From Mesorhabditis belari (taxonomy: Eukaryota > Nematoda > Chromadorea > Rhabditida > Rhabditidae), in NCBI GenBank assembly GCA_958450365.1, contig CAUEEP010000731.1, positions 664,501 through 728,500 of the forward strand: 64,000 nt of DNA, in the 5' to 3' direction. The translations under genes were made by a program, and so were the position numbers. Below, in pieces: positions 36,982 to 48,300 of this stretch (its first letter is position 1; every line of letters starts with the position of its first letter). The notes beneath the pieces were generated by a model. It ran no database searches and had not been told where the DNA came from. It was given only the letters and a program-made list of their open reading frames with translations.

Positions 36982-39497
36982 ATGCTAATATTGATTTTTG
37001 GAGTGTTATTGCTGATGAATGAAGTCGAAAGTCGAGGTGGTTTTGCTTTATTTCATCAAACCGAATCATTTCGGCTAATCCGTTTTCCAAAAAGCACTCA
37101 TTTCTAGATAAACTACCGTAAGCCACCCGCCATTTTTCATTCGATTAGTTCTATTTTGGTATCATTGAATTACGGTAGTTTGTCTGAAATGGATGACTTT
37201 TAGAAAATGGATCAGAAGAGAGGGACACTAGCCTGATACCATTTTTGATGCTAAAATTTTCACCGATTTCCCTTTGGTCTTGAAAATATTGAAACTCAAC
37301 TTTGATTTCTAGCCCCATTTCTGAGGGATCGACCTAGAGGACTTGGCCTTCTACAATTGCCAACAGGTTTGTGAAAAACGTTCAGAAATTCTGACCAGAT
37401 TATTAATGGATTTAGTTATGCTTTATAAAGATCAAAATTGAAACGTTAGAAAATTTTCAAAAATGCTTAACAAGCCTTTTCCAGGAATGACCGATGAACG
37501 ATCGGGTCTTTTCTTTCCTGGTTTAACGGTGGCTGGGAATAAAGCTGGTGAGAAGCCGCAGAGCGTCCCCGATGTGCACTTGCCCGGTCAGAAGATGGAT
37601 TTCACTGGGAGGTCAGTGCACAAAAGCAATCTTCTTTCAACTTGTAGAAAGCGAAAGATTTTGCGATTTATTTCAGATCAGCTTTCAATCCATTCACCCA
37701 CATTGCCTCAGCTGTCTACAACGAGGATTTGGTCGATTCTTGGGGAACTGGGTTTGCTGTGAATGTGAGTTGGGAGAAAGTTTTAACCAATTAAACTCGA
37801 GTCCCCACTCATAATCACCAATAAAATGAATAGCCAATCGATTGGCCGACCTCGAAAACCAAAAAGTTCACAGCTAAATATCTTCTTTTTATCCCATCTA
37901 TAAAGCAAAAAAATCACTGTGTAAAGTGACTGGCGAAGTGTTCTTTGCGCGGCTACAAAATCGCTCTGTATCTGGCATACCCGTTTGGTATAGGGTGCTT
38001 TCTTTTTGGAATCCGTAAAGGGAAAGGAGCGGACAGCAAAAAACCACTATTTTATTCAAACAGTAACTATATTGAGGGAAGAATGCGACTGCTGAAAAAA
38101 GTGATCAAGAGAATTAAAATGAAAACAAGAAAGGTAAAGAGTTTAAGATCAAGAAAAACTTTCAGGGTGTCAACAATTTCAATCTGGGCGTTCGTCGAAA
38201 CTTCGACCAATTCGCCGACGCGCCATTGTTTCGGTAACTCTTTGGCTTAGCAAATTGTTGTGGTTGGGTGTTTTTAAGAGCTGAATTCGGCTGAAATCCA
38301 AGCTGAACCATTTTAAAGTGAGGTACCGTACTACCAGAATTCGATGCCTCCAAACACCTTTTTAGAAACGACGGAATGTACCAACCGTTCATTACTTCTG
38401 GCGCCGTTGGAGCCGAGTACGATTTTGTGAAAATACGCGAGGTTTCGGGTGAGACAGACATTTTTAAGATTTTAGGGAAGTTCTTGAACTTTGCTGACCC
38501 TCTAATTGTGAAAGAAAAAGCTTTCGAATGGGTTACATTTACTTTGCTCCGTTTAACCGCGATCTGGTCAAAGCTCTTGAAGCTTTTAAATTTAATCTGA
38601 TGGAACTTGTAGATTTTTTTTCCAGTTTGAACTTTTCAGGTCACTTGGACATTCCCCTACCCGGCATAAACGAGCTTTTCGACTTCGACGGTCGAATCTT
38701 GCTTAAGGGTTGGTGTCACAGAGTAGATTTCCCTGCTTGCTACTCTTTCAAATCCAATACAGATCCAGAATGAAGTCTGAAATCTAGGTAACGGAAACGG
38801 TATCCTCAACTCGGCGATGGAGTTCCCGTTGGTGTTGTCGGATCCGAACGAGCGCGCGCCGTACACGTTTAAATATCTGAATTTTATGGCCGATCGGCAC
38901 ATGCAAGTCAGATTTCAGTCAAACTAATCTAGCCGCCTTGTTCAAGTTAAAACGAGACTTGGCCCATCAGAGATTTATCCAACTCAAAGACTTGATAAGC
39001 TATCAAATCCAAGTTCTTATCAATCCCAAAAACAGATAGGATTTGATCGGACTCTTCCAAAAAACCAAAAGCCATGGCTAGCCAAGGCGAGCCAAAGCTA
39101 ACAACTTTCAATTGACATTGGCCTATAATTTTAATCTTACTATTGAATTTGGCCTAAAACCTTGACTTTGGTTTGGCTTAGCCTGAGAAATCGGCTTCAG
39201 GAACAGGCCTGCTTGCGTTTGCCAATGGGTTCTGAGCTTGTACTTTAAATCTGTTTGATTTCAATTTCAACCCAATGAAAAGTGTTTGAGCAATAGTAAT
39301 ATTTAGCAATGTTAGAATAGAATCTTCCGTAGAATTTAACAAAAGTTAAAGCCTTTTAAACTTCAAAAAACAATTCAATTTAAAATGTCTTCCAGTACGG
39401 TCACGTGGTACCGAATGTGAACCTGATGGTGGTGCCGAAGAACAAGATCATGGAAAGATTGCGGCAGAATCGATTGAATCCGACAATGATCGGATGA
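36982..39497 (+). CDS. 254-aa secreted protein, unrecognised family
   Basis: Nine exons keep phase throughout: 36982-37036, 37313-37366, 37485-37611, 37677-37764, 38166-38233, 38366-38448, 38640-38708, 38788-38906, 39396-39497. The protein starts with a hydrophobic leader (MLILIFGVLLLMNEVES), a likely signal peptide, and has no further membrane segment. The mature part is rich in Gly, Pro, Phe and Asn with few cysteines; typical pieces are GLFFPGLTVAGNKAG, AFNPFTHIASAVYNEDLVD, GMYQPFITSGAVGAEYDFVK and VVPNVNLMVVPKNKIM. It has the look of a compact extracellular beta-rich protein, but I do not recognise the family and assign no function. The codon content of exons 3-9 is clearly coding (GC-rich third positions against AT-rich introns). 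A family D element sits in intron 1 and a family K repeat in intron 4. Confidence 0.75.
37077..37212. repeat. Family D palindromic element, copy 4, short
   Basis: Arms TAAACTACCGTAAGCCACC and GAATTACGGTAGTTTGTC; one half of the centre (TTTTGGTATCATTGAA) is deleted on its right side. In intron 1 of the 254-aa protein gene. Confidence 0.8.
37925..38035. repeat. Family K dispersed repeat, copy 3
   Basis: GACTGGCGAAGTGTTCTTTG, then CGCTCTGTATCTGGCATACC, then TTTTTGGAATCCGTAAAGGG. The first block resembles a pol III A box (TGGCNNAGTGG) by eye. Confidence 0.6.
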
Positions 39498-40129
39498 AAT
39501 GGATCATTGTGGCTAATATTAATAAATATTAATGAATTTGAGAACATTGGGGAAAATGCATAAAACTGCAGTCGAGAAGCATGGATTCATTAGTAATTTT
39601 AAAACTTGATTTGCTAGTTTCAAAATAGTGGATATCGGTAAAAGAACGATCTCTTTAATCAAGTTCTTTATCATAATGTTAATTGAACCCTTGTGACGCA
39701 AAGCTCGTTAGAATTGAGCGCTGAAAAGTTAGAGTCTATGTCATGGATCCGTATTACAGAATTGCTCGGCATTCTCGGTTTCAAAAGGATTTAGGAAACA
39801 ACACAAAGGTATTCTAGATGCAGAGGCGGGGGCAAGCCATACGCGATTTCATGTAAATCCCCGTTTGAAATGATTCTCTGATATGAGGGTTATTGTAAGA
39901 GATTTACCTAATGTTTCATCCTTTAACAATCCTTCCAGAAACCATAATGTTCTGTAACTTCTGTAATTAGGATTGTAAACTAGGGATATCAAAGTGCATT
40001 CCAGAATTGAGAGCTTCATTTTCATTTTCAATCCAATGATCAATAGGTTCTACGACCTTGAAATCTCCGAGGGCACAAATCTTTAGCATTAAATCTCATT
40101 TGGGAATCATTTACAGAACATACGAAAGA

Positions 40130-40240
40130 TCCCTGTGTAAATGACTGGCGATGTGTTCTTTGTGCCGCTACGTAAACGCTCACGACCTGGCATACCCATA
40201 GTGCTTCCCTTTTGGAATCATTGAGGGAAAAGTCCCTCTC
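40130..40240. repeat. Family K dispersed repeat, copy 4
   Basis: GACTGGCGATGTGTTCTTTG, CGCTCACGACCTGGCATACC, CCTTTTGGAATCATTGAGGG. Lies between the 254-aa protein gene and the convergent SDR gene. Confidence 0.65.
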
Positions 40241-40360
40241 CTCTGTTTCATCCTGCATTAGAGTCAGAGTCGTATATTGATCTCATAGGCTCAATATGAT
40301 TTACAAAAGAAGTACCATATATGACAAAAAAAAGATTTCATCGTAAATTTGAAATCAATT

Positions 40361-42934
40361 TCACATGTGATCATGAAAATTGCCGGTGACGAGCGGCATC
40401 ACAATGTGCGAACCACCGTCAACGACGATCGTTGAGCCAATGATGTAGCGGGAGGTTTTCCTGGAATGATTTTGTTATTCAAGGTGAAAACAGGCTTATC
40501 TGGCGCTAAAGGCTGAAATTGGCGGGTATAATTCAAATTTACCTTACTTCTAAAAAGTGATTCTTTTTAGAAGTTTTCTAAAATGAGTTTGAAAAATTGA
40601 GCTATCAATCCGTTTTTTAAAACGTGACCCTTCCTTTTCCTACCGTAATGTGTCTCTTTTTTATCCAATCTATCCACTTTTTATCTGATTCTGTGAGGGT
40701 TCAGAAAGGATATCGAAAGATACAAAAAGTGGAGAGATTCGATAAAAATAGAGACAAGATTATGGTAGAAAGAGAAAAGGGAACTCGTTTTAGAAAAGCA
40801 TCACTCACCGATCCGCCAAGAAGGCGACCACGTTGGCGATGTCCTCGGGTGTTCCGACGAAACCACCCGGGATGTTCATCGGGTTTTGCTCCATGCTATG
40901 CTCTAGCTGAATGCAGAAAGTAAACATTTTTGGACGTAGGAGTTCCACGAACCTTCCTTGAGAGCTCCTCGGGTAAGCCCTGCTTTTGGAGAATTTTCGT
41001 GGCGACCAGGCCAGGGCTAAATGCAGTTTTTCAAAATTTGTATAACATAGTCGGTGACAGATCTGAGCTGATCAGACCAGAGATCAGATTCAAGAGATCG
41101 CTAGGCTAAGACAGAGTTCGCTTAGGGTCAAACGAGAATATACTAGATCTAGACCAAGTTTAGAAAAGGCCAAGACCTATTCTAAACTAAGATCATGCCT
41201 TGCTTTGACTGGTCAAGGTCAGGATTAGGACCAACTTAGATGACCGGTCAACCGATAATTGATTGAGAATACTTTCTTGCAGACATTTTGAAAACCTACC
41301 AGACTGTGTTGAAGCGAACACCCTTCGGAATGTATTCATAGGCAAGGGATCGAGTCAACTGACAAAGGGCTGCTTTCGACGTTGAGTAGAAGGGGAAGTT
41401 AGGCATCTTAACAAGTTAATGGACTTGGAAACTTTGAAAAAGGTATTCAGACATCAATTAGAGTCTGTTCAGTAGCATTTTTTCTAAACCATGTCAACTT
41501 TTTTGACTATCGTGGTCTTGAATTCAATTCTTTTCCTGCACTCACCGCTCCTTGCAGTCCGCCGATGGATGAGATGTTCACCACGTCGCCTTTTGTCGAT
41601 TCGAGGTGCGGTAGACATAGATAGAGCAGAGAAACGATACTGAACGGGCACTATATTGGAACCGTGTGCTGGATTACTGTTATTACTAGCTACGCTAAAA
41701 ATTCAACCTCCTTAGATTTAGGGCCATAATGTAGTCGTAGCTGTCGATGTCTTGATTCTGGAAGCCGGGCCCCTTGCCGCAATTGTCCTTGTCGAGAGCG
41801 CCCGCGTTGTTCACCTGATATGATAAAAGTATTCAGTTGAATGAAAGTAGAGAAAAGTATTCAGTTATTCATTAGACTACTATTTCATAGCTCACCAAAA
41901 TATCCAATTTCCCGAAGGAGTTGAGGGTGTCGTTGACCAGTTTCTTGCGAAATTCATCCTTGGTGATGTCGCCTTGGACGATAAGAATTCGCTCGCTATT
42001 CACCCCGGCATTCACGCACTCTGTGAGGGTTTCCTGGAAGTGGGTTCATTATTCGTATTACTAACTGTAAAATTTTCGCTGATACCCAATTGTACGTACC
42101 TTCAAAGCCATCTCATCCCTTCCTGTAACCACCACCGAGGCTCCGTCTTGGGCAAGGAGCACGGCTATCGCTCGGCCGATACCATTGCTTGAGCCTGAAA
42201 TGGTTTAGTTTGGATTCAGCAGATCGCTGAACTCGGTAGGAATCTGCATGTTTACTACCGTAATCTATAGAAATCTGGTATTCAACTTCCTCAAAATCAT
42301 CGTAATCTTGCCTCTATTTCTATCCAATTTATCCATTTTTTTTGTCTGATTCTGTGAGGATATTGAAAGATACAAAAAGTGGATAGATTTGGGTAAAAAT
42401 AGAGAGAAGATTACGGTAGAAAGGGAAAAGGGAACACGCTTTAGAAAGTGGATAGATAGCTTGGATTCGGGTGGATCTAAAAACAAAAAGATATTCTATT
42501 TGCCCAGGCTCTTTAGTGGTTGTTTAAGTTGAAATCAAATTTTACTATAAGCTTAGCAGTACCAGGGTATACCTGCTCCAAAAGTGCACTGTAGATTGGG
42601 TTTTCCAAAAGTAAACATTTAGAAAAAGTTGTTCAACCAAAAAAAAACCTGTACCTGTAACGAAACTTCAAATTTGACTCAAAGTTTAAAGCCTTCAGCC
42701 AGCTTAAAACCTTTCCTAGTCTGCAAGAAATGGAAAAAGTACAACACTTATACTATCTTCAATGCTAAAAAGAGGATAAGTTTCAAGAAAATAGGACTCC
42801 AGCACTCAAGAATTCATTATCCAGGCTTTAGAAGCCAAACAGGGTACTGTATTGGGTTCTATGTTTATCTTACGGTAGTTCACGCAAAAAATAATACCCG
42901 TAACAATGGCGACTCTTCGCTCAAAACGCTTCAT
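40361..42934 (-). CDS. classical short-chain dehydrogenase/reductase (SDR)
   Basis: Nine minus-strand exons give 279 aa: 42934-42898, 42194-42100, 42033-41896, 41814-41708, 41639-41546, 41406-41300, 41016-40953, 40906-40809, 40460-40361. The Rossmann NAD(P)-binding motif TGSSNGIG is at residues 12-19, NNAG at 92-95, the catalytic Ser in NISS (~149-150) and the Tyr-xxx-Lys pair YSTSK at 164-168, followed by the PG motif (VCPGLVAT) and a C-terminal DGG. All catalytic residues are present and the length is normal for classical SDRs. It should be a soluble NAD(P)H-dependent oxidoreductase like the nematode DHS proteins; the substrate cannot be told. Family B elements lie in its first and last introns. 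The acceptor of exon 6 (TTAAG) is weak but keeps frame. Confidence 0.9.
40610..40798. mobile_element. Family B palindromic element, copy 5 (SDR intron)
   Basis: TTTAAAACGTGACCC and CTACCGTAATGTGTCTC on the left; AGAGACAAGATTATGGTAG and GGGAACTCGTTTTAGAA on the right. Its centre GGATATCGAAAGATACAAAA matches the 26,979 copy closely. Confidence 0.9.
42280..42452. mobile_element. Family B palindromic element, copy 6 (SDR intron 1)
   Basis: Right arm intact (AGAGAGAAGATTACGGTAG, GGGAACACGCTTTAGAAA); left arm shows ATCGTAATCTTGCCTC with the outer part replaced by unrelated bases. Confidence 0.8.
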
Positions 42935-43194
42935 TTTGGAATAAATCTAGATAAGTTTGAGATACTCAATTTTAAACCCCTTATATATTTTCTAAAATCG
43001 TTTGATTTATTTTCTCCTTAATTCCCTTTGTTACTTGATTAATCGCTTTGTGTGATGATTCACGTTTTATTCGAGTTTTTTTCGCGAAAAGGGAGTGATC
43101 GAGGGAAATTTTGAAGCAAAAAACGAGTAACACCTGACTTGGGAGCTGGTTGTTGCGATTTGAAAATGAAAAATGAGAGATTCTGGGTGAAAAG
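42935..43194. other. short intergenic stretch upstream of the SDR gene
   Basis: No feature recognised apart from its position as the probable SDR promoter. Confidence 0.4.
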
Positions 43195-43276
43195 GAACTA
43201 TATCAAAAGAGCGCCGCTAAAAGAACACCGTTCAAAAGAGTAGCGCTCTTTCGGCGGCGCTCTTTTGATATAGTCC
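43195..43276. mobile_element. 85-bp relative of the 43.35-kb element
   Basis: Ends GGAACTATATCAAAAGAGCG and its complement CGCTCTTTTGATATAGTCC, the same terminal repeat as the 1.47-kb element just downstream, here with almost no interior. A likely deletion derivative of the same family. Confidence 0.75.
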
Positions 43277-43584
43277 TGTCAAAAGTGTCAAACTTGGTTA
43301 CAGTATCGGAAAAAGATAGTGCCAAATAGAAATCACTGATACAGCTTTCAGGGGGCTAAATCAAAAGAGCGCCGTTCAAAATCAGATTTTTGTGCCCCAA
43401 ATTTTTCGTTTTTAGATAAAAGAAGATACGACGGGGATTTCGAATTCGCCGTTGGTTTTGGCAGAAAACAACCGGTAAGTCAAGGTAAGGCGCATTTTAT
43501 TAAAAGAAATGGTACTAATAAAGTTGAGGGGGCCACTTTTTCTGGGATAGTTTTATATAGAGTGTTTTCCTCTGTTCTCCTCGC

Positions 43585-43778
43585 GTTTTCTAAAATGCAC
43601 CTATTTGAGAAAAGTGCCGTAGTCAATTCGTTAGTTTTCATCAGATCAATCCAATTGTTATATCATTGGCTGAGCCTTGTGATTCCTCATCAAATGATAC
43701 CAAAATTGAGCTGATTGAATGTAAATTGGCACTTTGACTACGGTGGTTTTCTCAAATAGGTGCAATTTAGAAAACGCG
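43585..43778. repeat. Family D palindromic element, copy 5
   Basis: Arms GAGAAAAGTGCCGTAGTCAA and TTGACTACGGT...GGTTTTCTC; the centre has GATACCAAAATTGAGCTGAT. Inserted in the 1.47-kb element. The arm motif is shifted from TACCGTAATC to GCCGTAGTC. Confidence 0.75.
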
Positions 43779-43992
43779 TCCGTCGAGAGGAACACAATAT
43801 AGTTTTATACGTAGATTCCAAAAAGCACAACAAGAGTTTGGGAAAAGGCGTTTCAAGCCAAGTTTCGGGGCTCTAAAGTGCGTGCTTCTATAGTGTCCTC
43901 ACTATTAGGGACCCAAGCTATCGACGATTGGGGCACCTTTCAAGGTCAAAACTAGAGCCAAAACCATTTTTAACCACTAAATATCCATTTTC

Positions 43993-44457
43993 TACCGTAT
44001 TTCTTCGAATAGAAGACCGGGGTAGGCTACTTTGCGCCAAATTTTTTGCGCAACAGGGTCATTTTGCGCAACTCGCCATCACTTTCTTCTAAGTGGGCCA
44101 ATCTTTATGATTTTGGTTTCATTTTGTAGATCTCAATAAGTGCAACAAAATGAAACCAAAATCATAAAGATTGGCTCACTTAGAAGAAAGTTATGGCGAG
44201 TTGCGCAAAATGACCCTGTTGCGCAAAAAATTTGGCGCAAAGTAGCCTACCCTGAAGACCGGGTAAAGAGTATCATCGCGTACTCATGCGTAGCAGGCCT
44301 TTTTAAAATTTCTTTTCTGCATAAAAGCTTTCAATGAAGTGCTATAGAGCTGGAAAATGGCTCAAAAATCTGTTAGCTCATGTGGTATTTTTGAGCTGCT
44401 ACGCAGGAGTACGCGATGATACTCTTTATTCGGTCTTTTATTCGAACAAATACGGTA
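43993..44457. repeat. Palindrome with TACCGTATTT ends, split by another element
   Basis: Ends TACCGTATTTCTTCGAATAG (left) and complement TTCGAACAAATACGGTA (right), followed inward by GAAGACCGGG / CGGTCTT and by GAGTATCATCGCGTAC..GTAGCAGG with its complement. Its left arm is interrupted by the hairpin at 44,022-44,251. Confidence 0.8.
44022..44251. mobile_element. 230-bp near-perfect hairpin element
   Basis: Arms of about 105 bp: GGTAGGCTACTTTGCGCC, CAACAGGGTCATTTTGCGCA, CTTCTAAGTG, ATCTTTATGATTTTGG and back. Flanked on both sides by GAAGACCGGG, a direct repeat of 8-10 bp that looks like its target duplication, so it inserted into the palindrome around it. Confidence 0.85.
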
Positions 44458-44835
44458 ACTTAAATTGACTGGTAGAGGCAAAGCAAATTGAAATTTTTTT
44501 ATTTTGCTTGAATTTGATCAGAAACGTAGTCAGTAGGTTAAATTATGCCAGAAGAAGTGTTTTTGGCTGCAAAAAATGTTTTGAGAGACCATTTTAGACC
44601 TCTTCCCTATGTATATCTCTCTCAACACTGTATGAGCGCGCACTTTGCAGCCCCGAAACTTGGCTTAAAACGCATTTTTCCAAGCTCTGATTGTATTTTT
44701 CGGATTCTATGCATAAGAATCCTTCAGAAAAAGTGGTTGAAGGCAGTTAGTGGTTGAATTTAATAAGACTTAAAGCTTGGCCCCCTTTTGAGCGTTTTTG
44801 CATTGGCGCTCTTTTGATATAGTCCCAGCTTTCAG

Positions 44836-45317
44836 CAAAGTCTTAATTTTTGCTTAAAAATGTATCCTTTTTCATATCCCGCGTCAATTTCCACAGTAAA
44901 GAGATATTCGGCTAATTTGATGGTTCAATTTGGTTAGCACAGCGTTATCATCCTCCAATACTTTCGCTCGGGGTTTTCTAAAAAGTGGATAAATGTGACG
45001 GCGTGAATACCACTGACCCGACAAACGTCTTAAAAAAGAAAGCAGTGGAAAAAAATTTTCATTGATTTACAATCAAAATTTCAGTTTTTCATTTCATTTT
45101 TCATTCATTTTCATTTCAGTTTTTCATTTTCACTACTCGTTCCTTGAAGCATTTTTTAATATTAGAAGCTCAAAAACTTGAAACTTTTACTTTATTTTAG
45201 CCCTCGAAAACCACAAAGTCTCCTGATTGTTATTGGTTTTTCATCTTTTTGTCAAATTACTGTTTTCCAATCTAATGTGTGCTTTTTTTCAGAAATCTCA
45301 TTCGCTTTTGAAGGAAG
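44836..45317. other. short intergenic stretch before the ZFC3H1-like gene
   Basis: Contains a degenerate tandem of TTTTCATTTC/CATTTTTCATT near 45,075-45,135. TTTTTTTCAG at 45,282-45,291 could be a trans-splice acceptor for the next gene. Confidence 0.45.
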
Positions 45318-48300
45318 ATGACGCGACAAAGAGTCTCTCGCTGGTCGACACATTGGGTGCGCTTTTTACCGTAATCCTTCCATTTCTTTGCTTGTGACTA
45401 TTTTTTGGAGCTACCCACAGACGAGCTTACGCTACTATTAATGTTATTCGCTATAGAAAAAGTATTCATTTAACTCTAGTAACGGTTTAGTTAGGTACGG
45501 GGTAGATTTTTCTAGTTGAGCGGGAAGAAACGTTTCCTTGAAAATTGTCAGATAATAGTTGCATGTATAGCCTTATTGTACTTTGTTTCCAATTATAATG
45601 TTTACTTTAGATTATGGCAAACGGTGCCGTGCCAAATTCGACACCGCCTGACGGAGAGAATTTCGAGAACGCGACGGTCGTTGCGCACGATAGACCAGAA
45701 GTGGAAATTCTTGAAGAGGTTAGTTTGAACGTAGCGAAGTGCCAAGAAAAGCAATAGATACTAAAAATTTTATACCTTTGCCGATGTATTCGTGTTTATT
45801 AGCGTTAGCAACGTAGTGTAAAATAACCAATTAAATCATTCATTCATTTCTTTTTTTTTAGCCGACGAACAGTCCACTGGAGGAAGGAGAGATCGAGGAT
45901 GTTAGTGAAGACGACAGACCCACCAACTCAATGTAAAAAAATTTCGCCTTGATCATTAAACTTTTAACTTTAGTCAAGTGATCGACGGTGAGGACAATAT
46001 CGACAAGATTATCAAGGAGGCATATCAAGTTTGCTAGGGTTTTGTGAAACATGTTAGTTTTTTAGGATCTGCCAAAGGTTTCTACCAAAGTCATCTCTAC
46101 TGTTGCCGAAAGCCGGTTGGAAAGCCAGCACAACGGGCTGTTGAAGGAGCTGAAGCGAAAGGACGAGTATCACCGACACCGATTTCCAAAAAAATGTGTG
46201 TTTAGTTTTTGCATTCACAACTTGACTGGCAATATTTCATTGTCAATCGAGTCAATAACCGTTTTAAAGTTTGTCTGATGTCAAAATATGTTTAGTTGAA
46301 TCTACATCTCACAGAAGTCAATCACGTGACACTTACAGACGGGCTAGGCCCAGTGCCGGTTAGTTATTTTACAACTTTTTATTTGCTCATAATGTTTGCT
46401 TTAGACTCAAGATTTGACCGATCGTCGAACTCAACTTCGAGGCACGATGGCCAGATGGCAAAGAATTACAGACAAGAACTTTCAAATGAAGCAATTTCGG
46501 GACGTTACTCAAGAGCCAGTGATCGAGGTATGCTTTTGTGTTGAAGTTGCAAGTCTAACATTGAAAACGAGTAAAATTTCACTGGTAGATCTTTTAAAAC
46601 ACTGGTTTGCCAGATGGCTTAAACTACTCATGTTAATGTTTCTATTTAGCTGCGAACAGAGACATCGATGAACGCTTCGTGCTCTCACCACCACCCCCTG
46701 CTCCATTATTGCTACAAATGATTCCGATGCCACAAACTATTCAGCAACAAAACTGCAACAAGGTATTTTAGTAAACAACAACTTACATCACAAAATCATA
46801 CTTCAGCCGATGAAACAGCCACTTCTGCCAACGCCAAAGCCTCTGGACATAACGATGCCGGGCAATCCGCAAAGCTCCTATACATCAGGCGCAAATCCAA
46901 TTCCACCACCTCAGCCAAGGCCATCCCCTCAACTCTACCCAGTATATCAATCGCTTTACGGGATGCCCCCATATCCGCTTCAGGTATCGTCGTTTTTTGA
47001 ATTAAATACCTAATCAAAGTTGTTCAAAAGATGGGGCCGTTAAAAGCTAATTTGCAACTTTTAGTCGTATCCCATGCAATCGACTAGCCAAGTCTCACCG
47101 TACGAATATTTCCCCCACAACTTGCCTCCACCAACATTGAAGCAACCACAACTTTCGCGAACTGATGCCCAGTCTAGCTGGTCGCTCGAAGTGGAAAATT
47201 TCTTGAGCAAGAAACCGGTGAGGAACCGTCGTTTAATAAACATAACAATATCGGGTTTTTTTTCAGGCAATTCAATCTACTGACAATTACGAGGAGGTTG
47301 GAATGGACTTGGCTTCTCCGGTGTCGGCTGTTAATGTTGAAGAGGCGGAAGTTGTCGACGGACAAAGCGATCAACGAACAAAGCAACTCGATGAAGACGA
47401 TGATCTCGAGAAGTTGAGAAAGGCTCTACTTGAACAGCAACAGGTGAGCAAAATGAGATTGAGAGTGACTGAATAAACCTCTTTGCACTGATTATAGTAA
47501 GATAGTGCTCATATACATTTTCAGAAGACCAAGACTTCTCGTCGGCAGGTTGTGCTATCACGAGACTGTTCACCGATTTCATCGAGGGAAAGAAAAGGTT
47601 GGAACTTTATTTTAAAACTAAATACCTTTTTGTTTAGACCGATCGGCAGACAAATTTTCACGTAAGAGCCGATCATCAACATCGAGGCAACTGAAGGAGC
47701 TAAAGGTTTTTGATTTTCCTTTATGACAACTTGGATTGTATAGAAAGAATTGGCCGATGTCAGGGAATCTATTGATGACAGCGAGAAGAAGATGGATGAG
47801 TACTCGCATCGTTACGAGAACTTGAAGGTGAGGAGAATTCTAGAATTTGAAAAGTTTGTCCTTTTTAGAAGGAATTGCAACGAACGCTCACTGCCATTCG
47901 AACGGAACAGAAGAATTTGCAAGAACACCTCGAACACCAAATGGAATTGGCACTAAAGTACGAGATGATGGAAATTAACTTAAAGGTGTGGTTTTATACA
48001 ACTTGGAACGAAATGGCAACCTATGAAATGCAAGTGTTGGCAAAACTTTAAAACTTGCCTAAATTGCCTTAATCAAATATTTTAGCAAAGCGAATTGACG
48101 AAGAAGCGACGAGACAAGAGCCTGGAGCAAGATTGTGCTAACGAGCTGGCCGTTACAAACGACATCATCCGTCGATGCCGAAACGTCGATGAAAAGCTAA
48201 GAACAAAGGTGAGCGCTTCAGTGGTATCTAGCAAAGTTGCTGGAATTATGTTTCGATTTGGAAAAAGTTTGAAATTCAGGAGAACAATCTGGCGCTTCTC

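Larger units (their letters stand above)
43352..44826. mobile_element. 1.47-kb nested inverted-repeat transposon with 9-bp target duplication
   Basis: The element is bordered by the direct repeat AGCTTTCAG (43,343-43,351 and 44,827-44,835). Its ends are GGGGCTAAATCAAAAGAGCG and the complement of GGGACTATATCAAAAGAGCG. A second inverted pair inside (AAGCCAAGTTTCGGGGCT at ~43,860 and its complement at ~44,655) extends the symmetry. A 9-bp duplication is usual for Mutator-like elements, so a non-autonomous MULE is the best guess. No transposase frame is present. Other elements are inserted within it. Confidence 0.8.
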
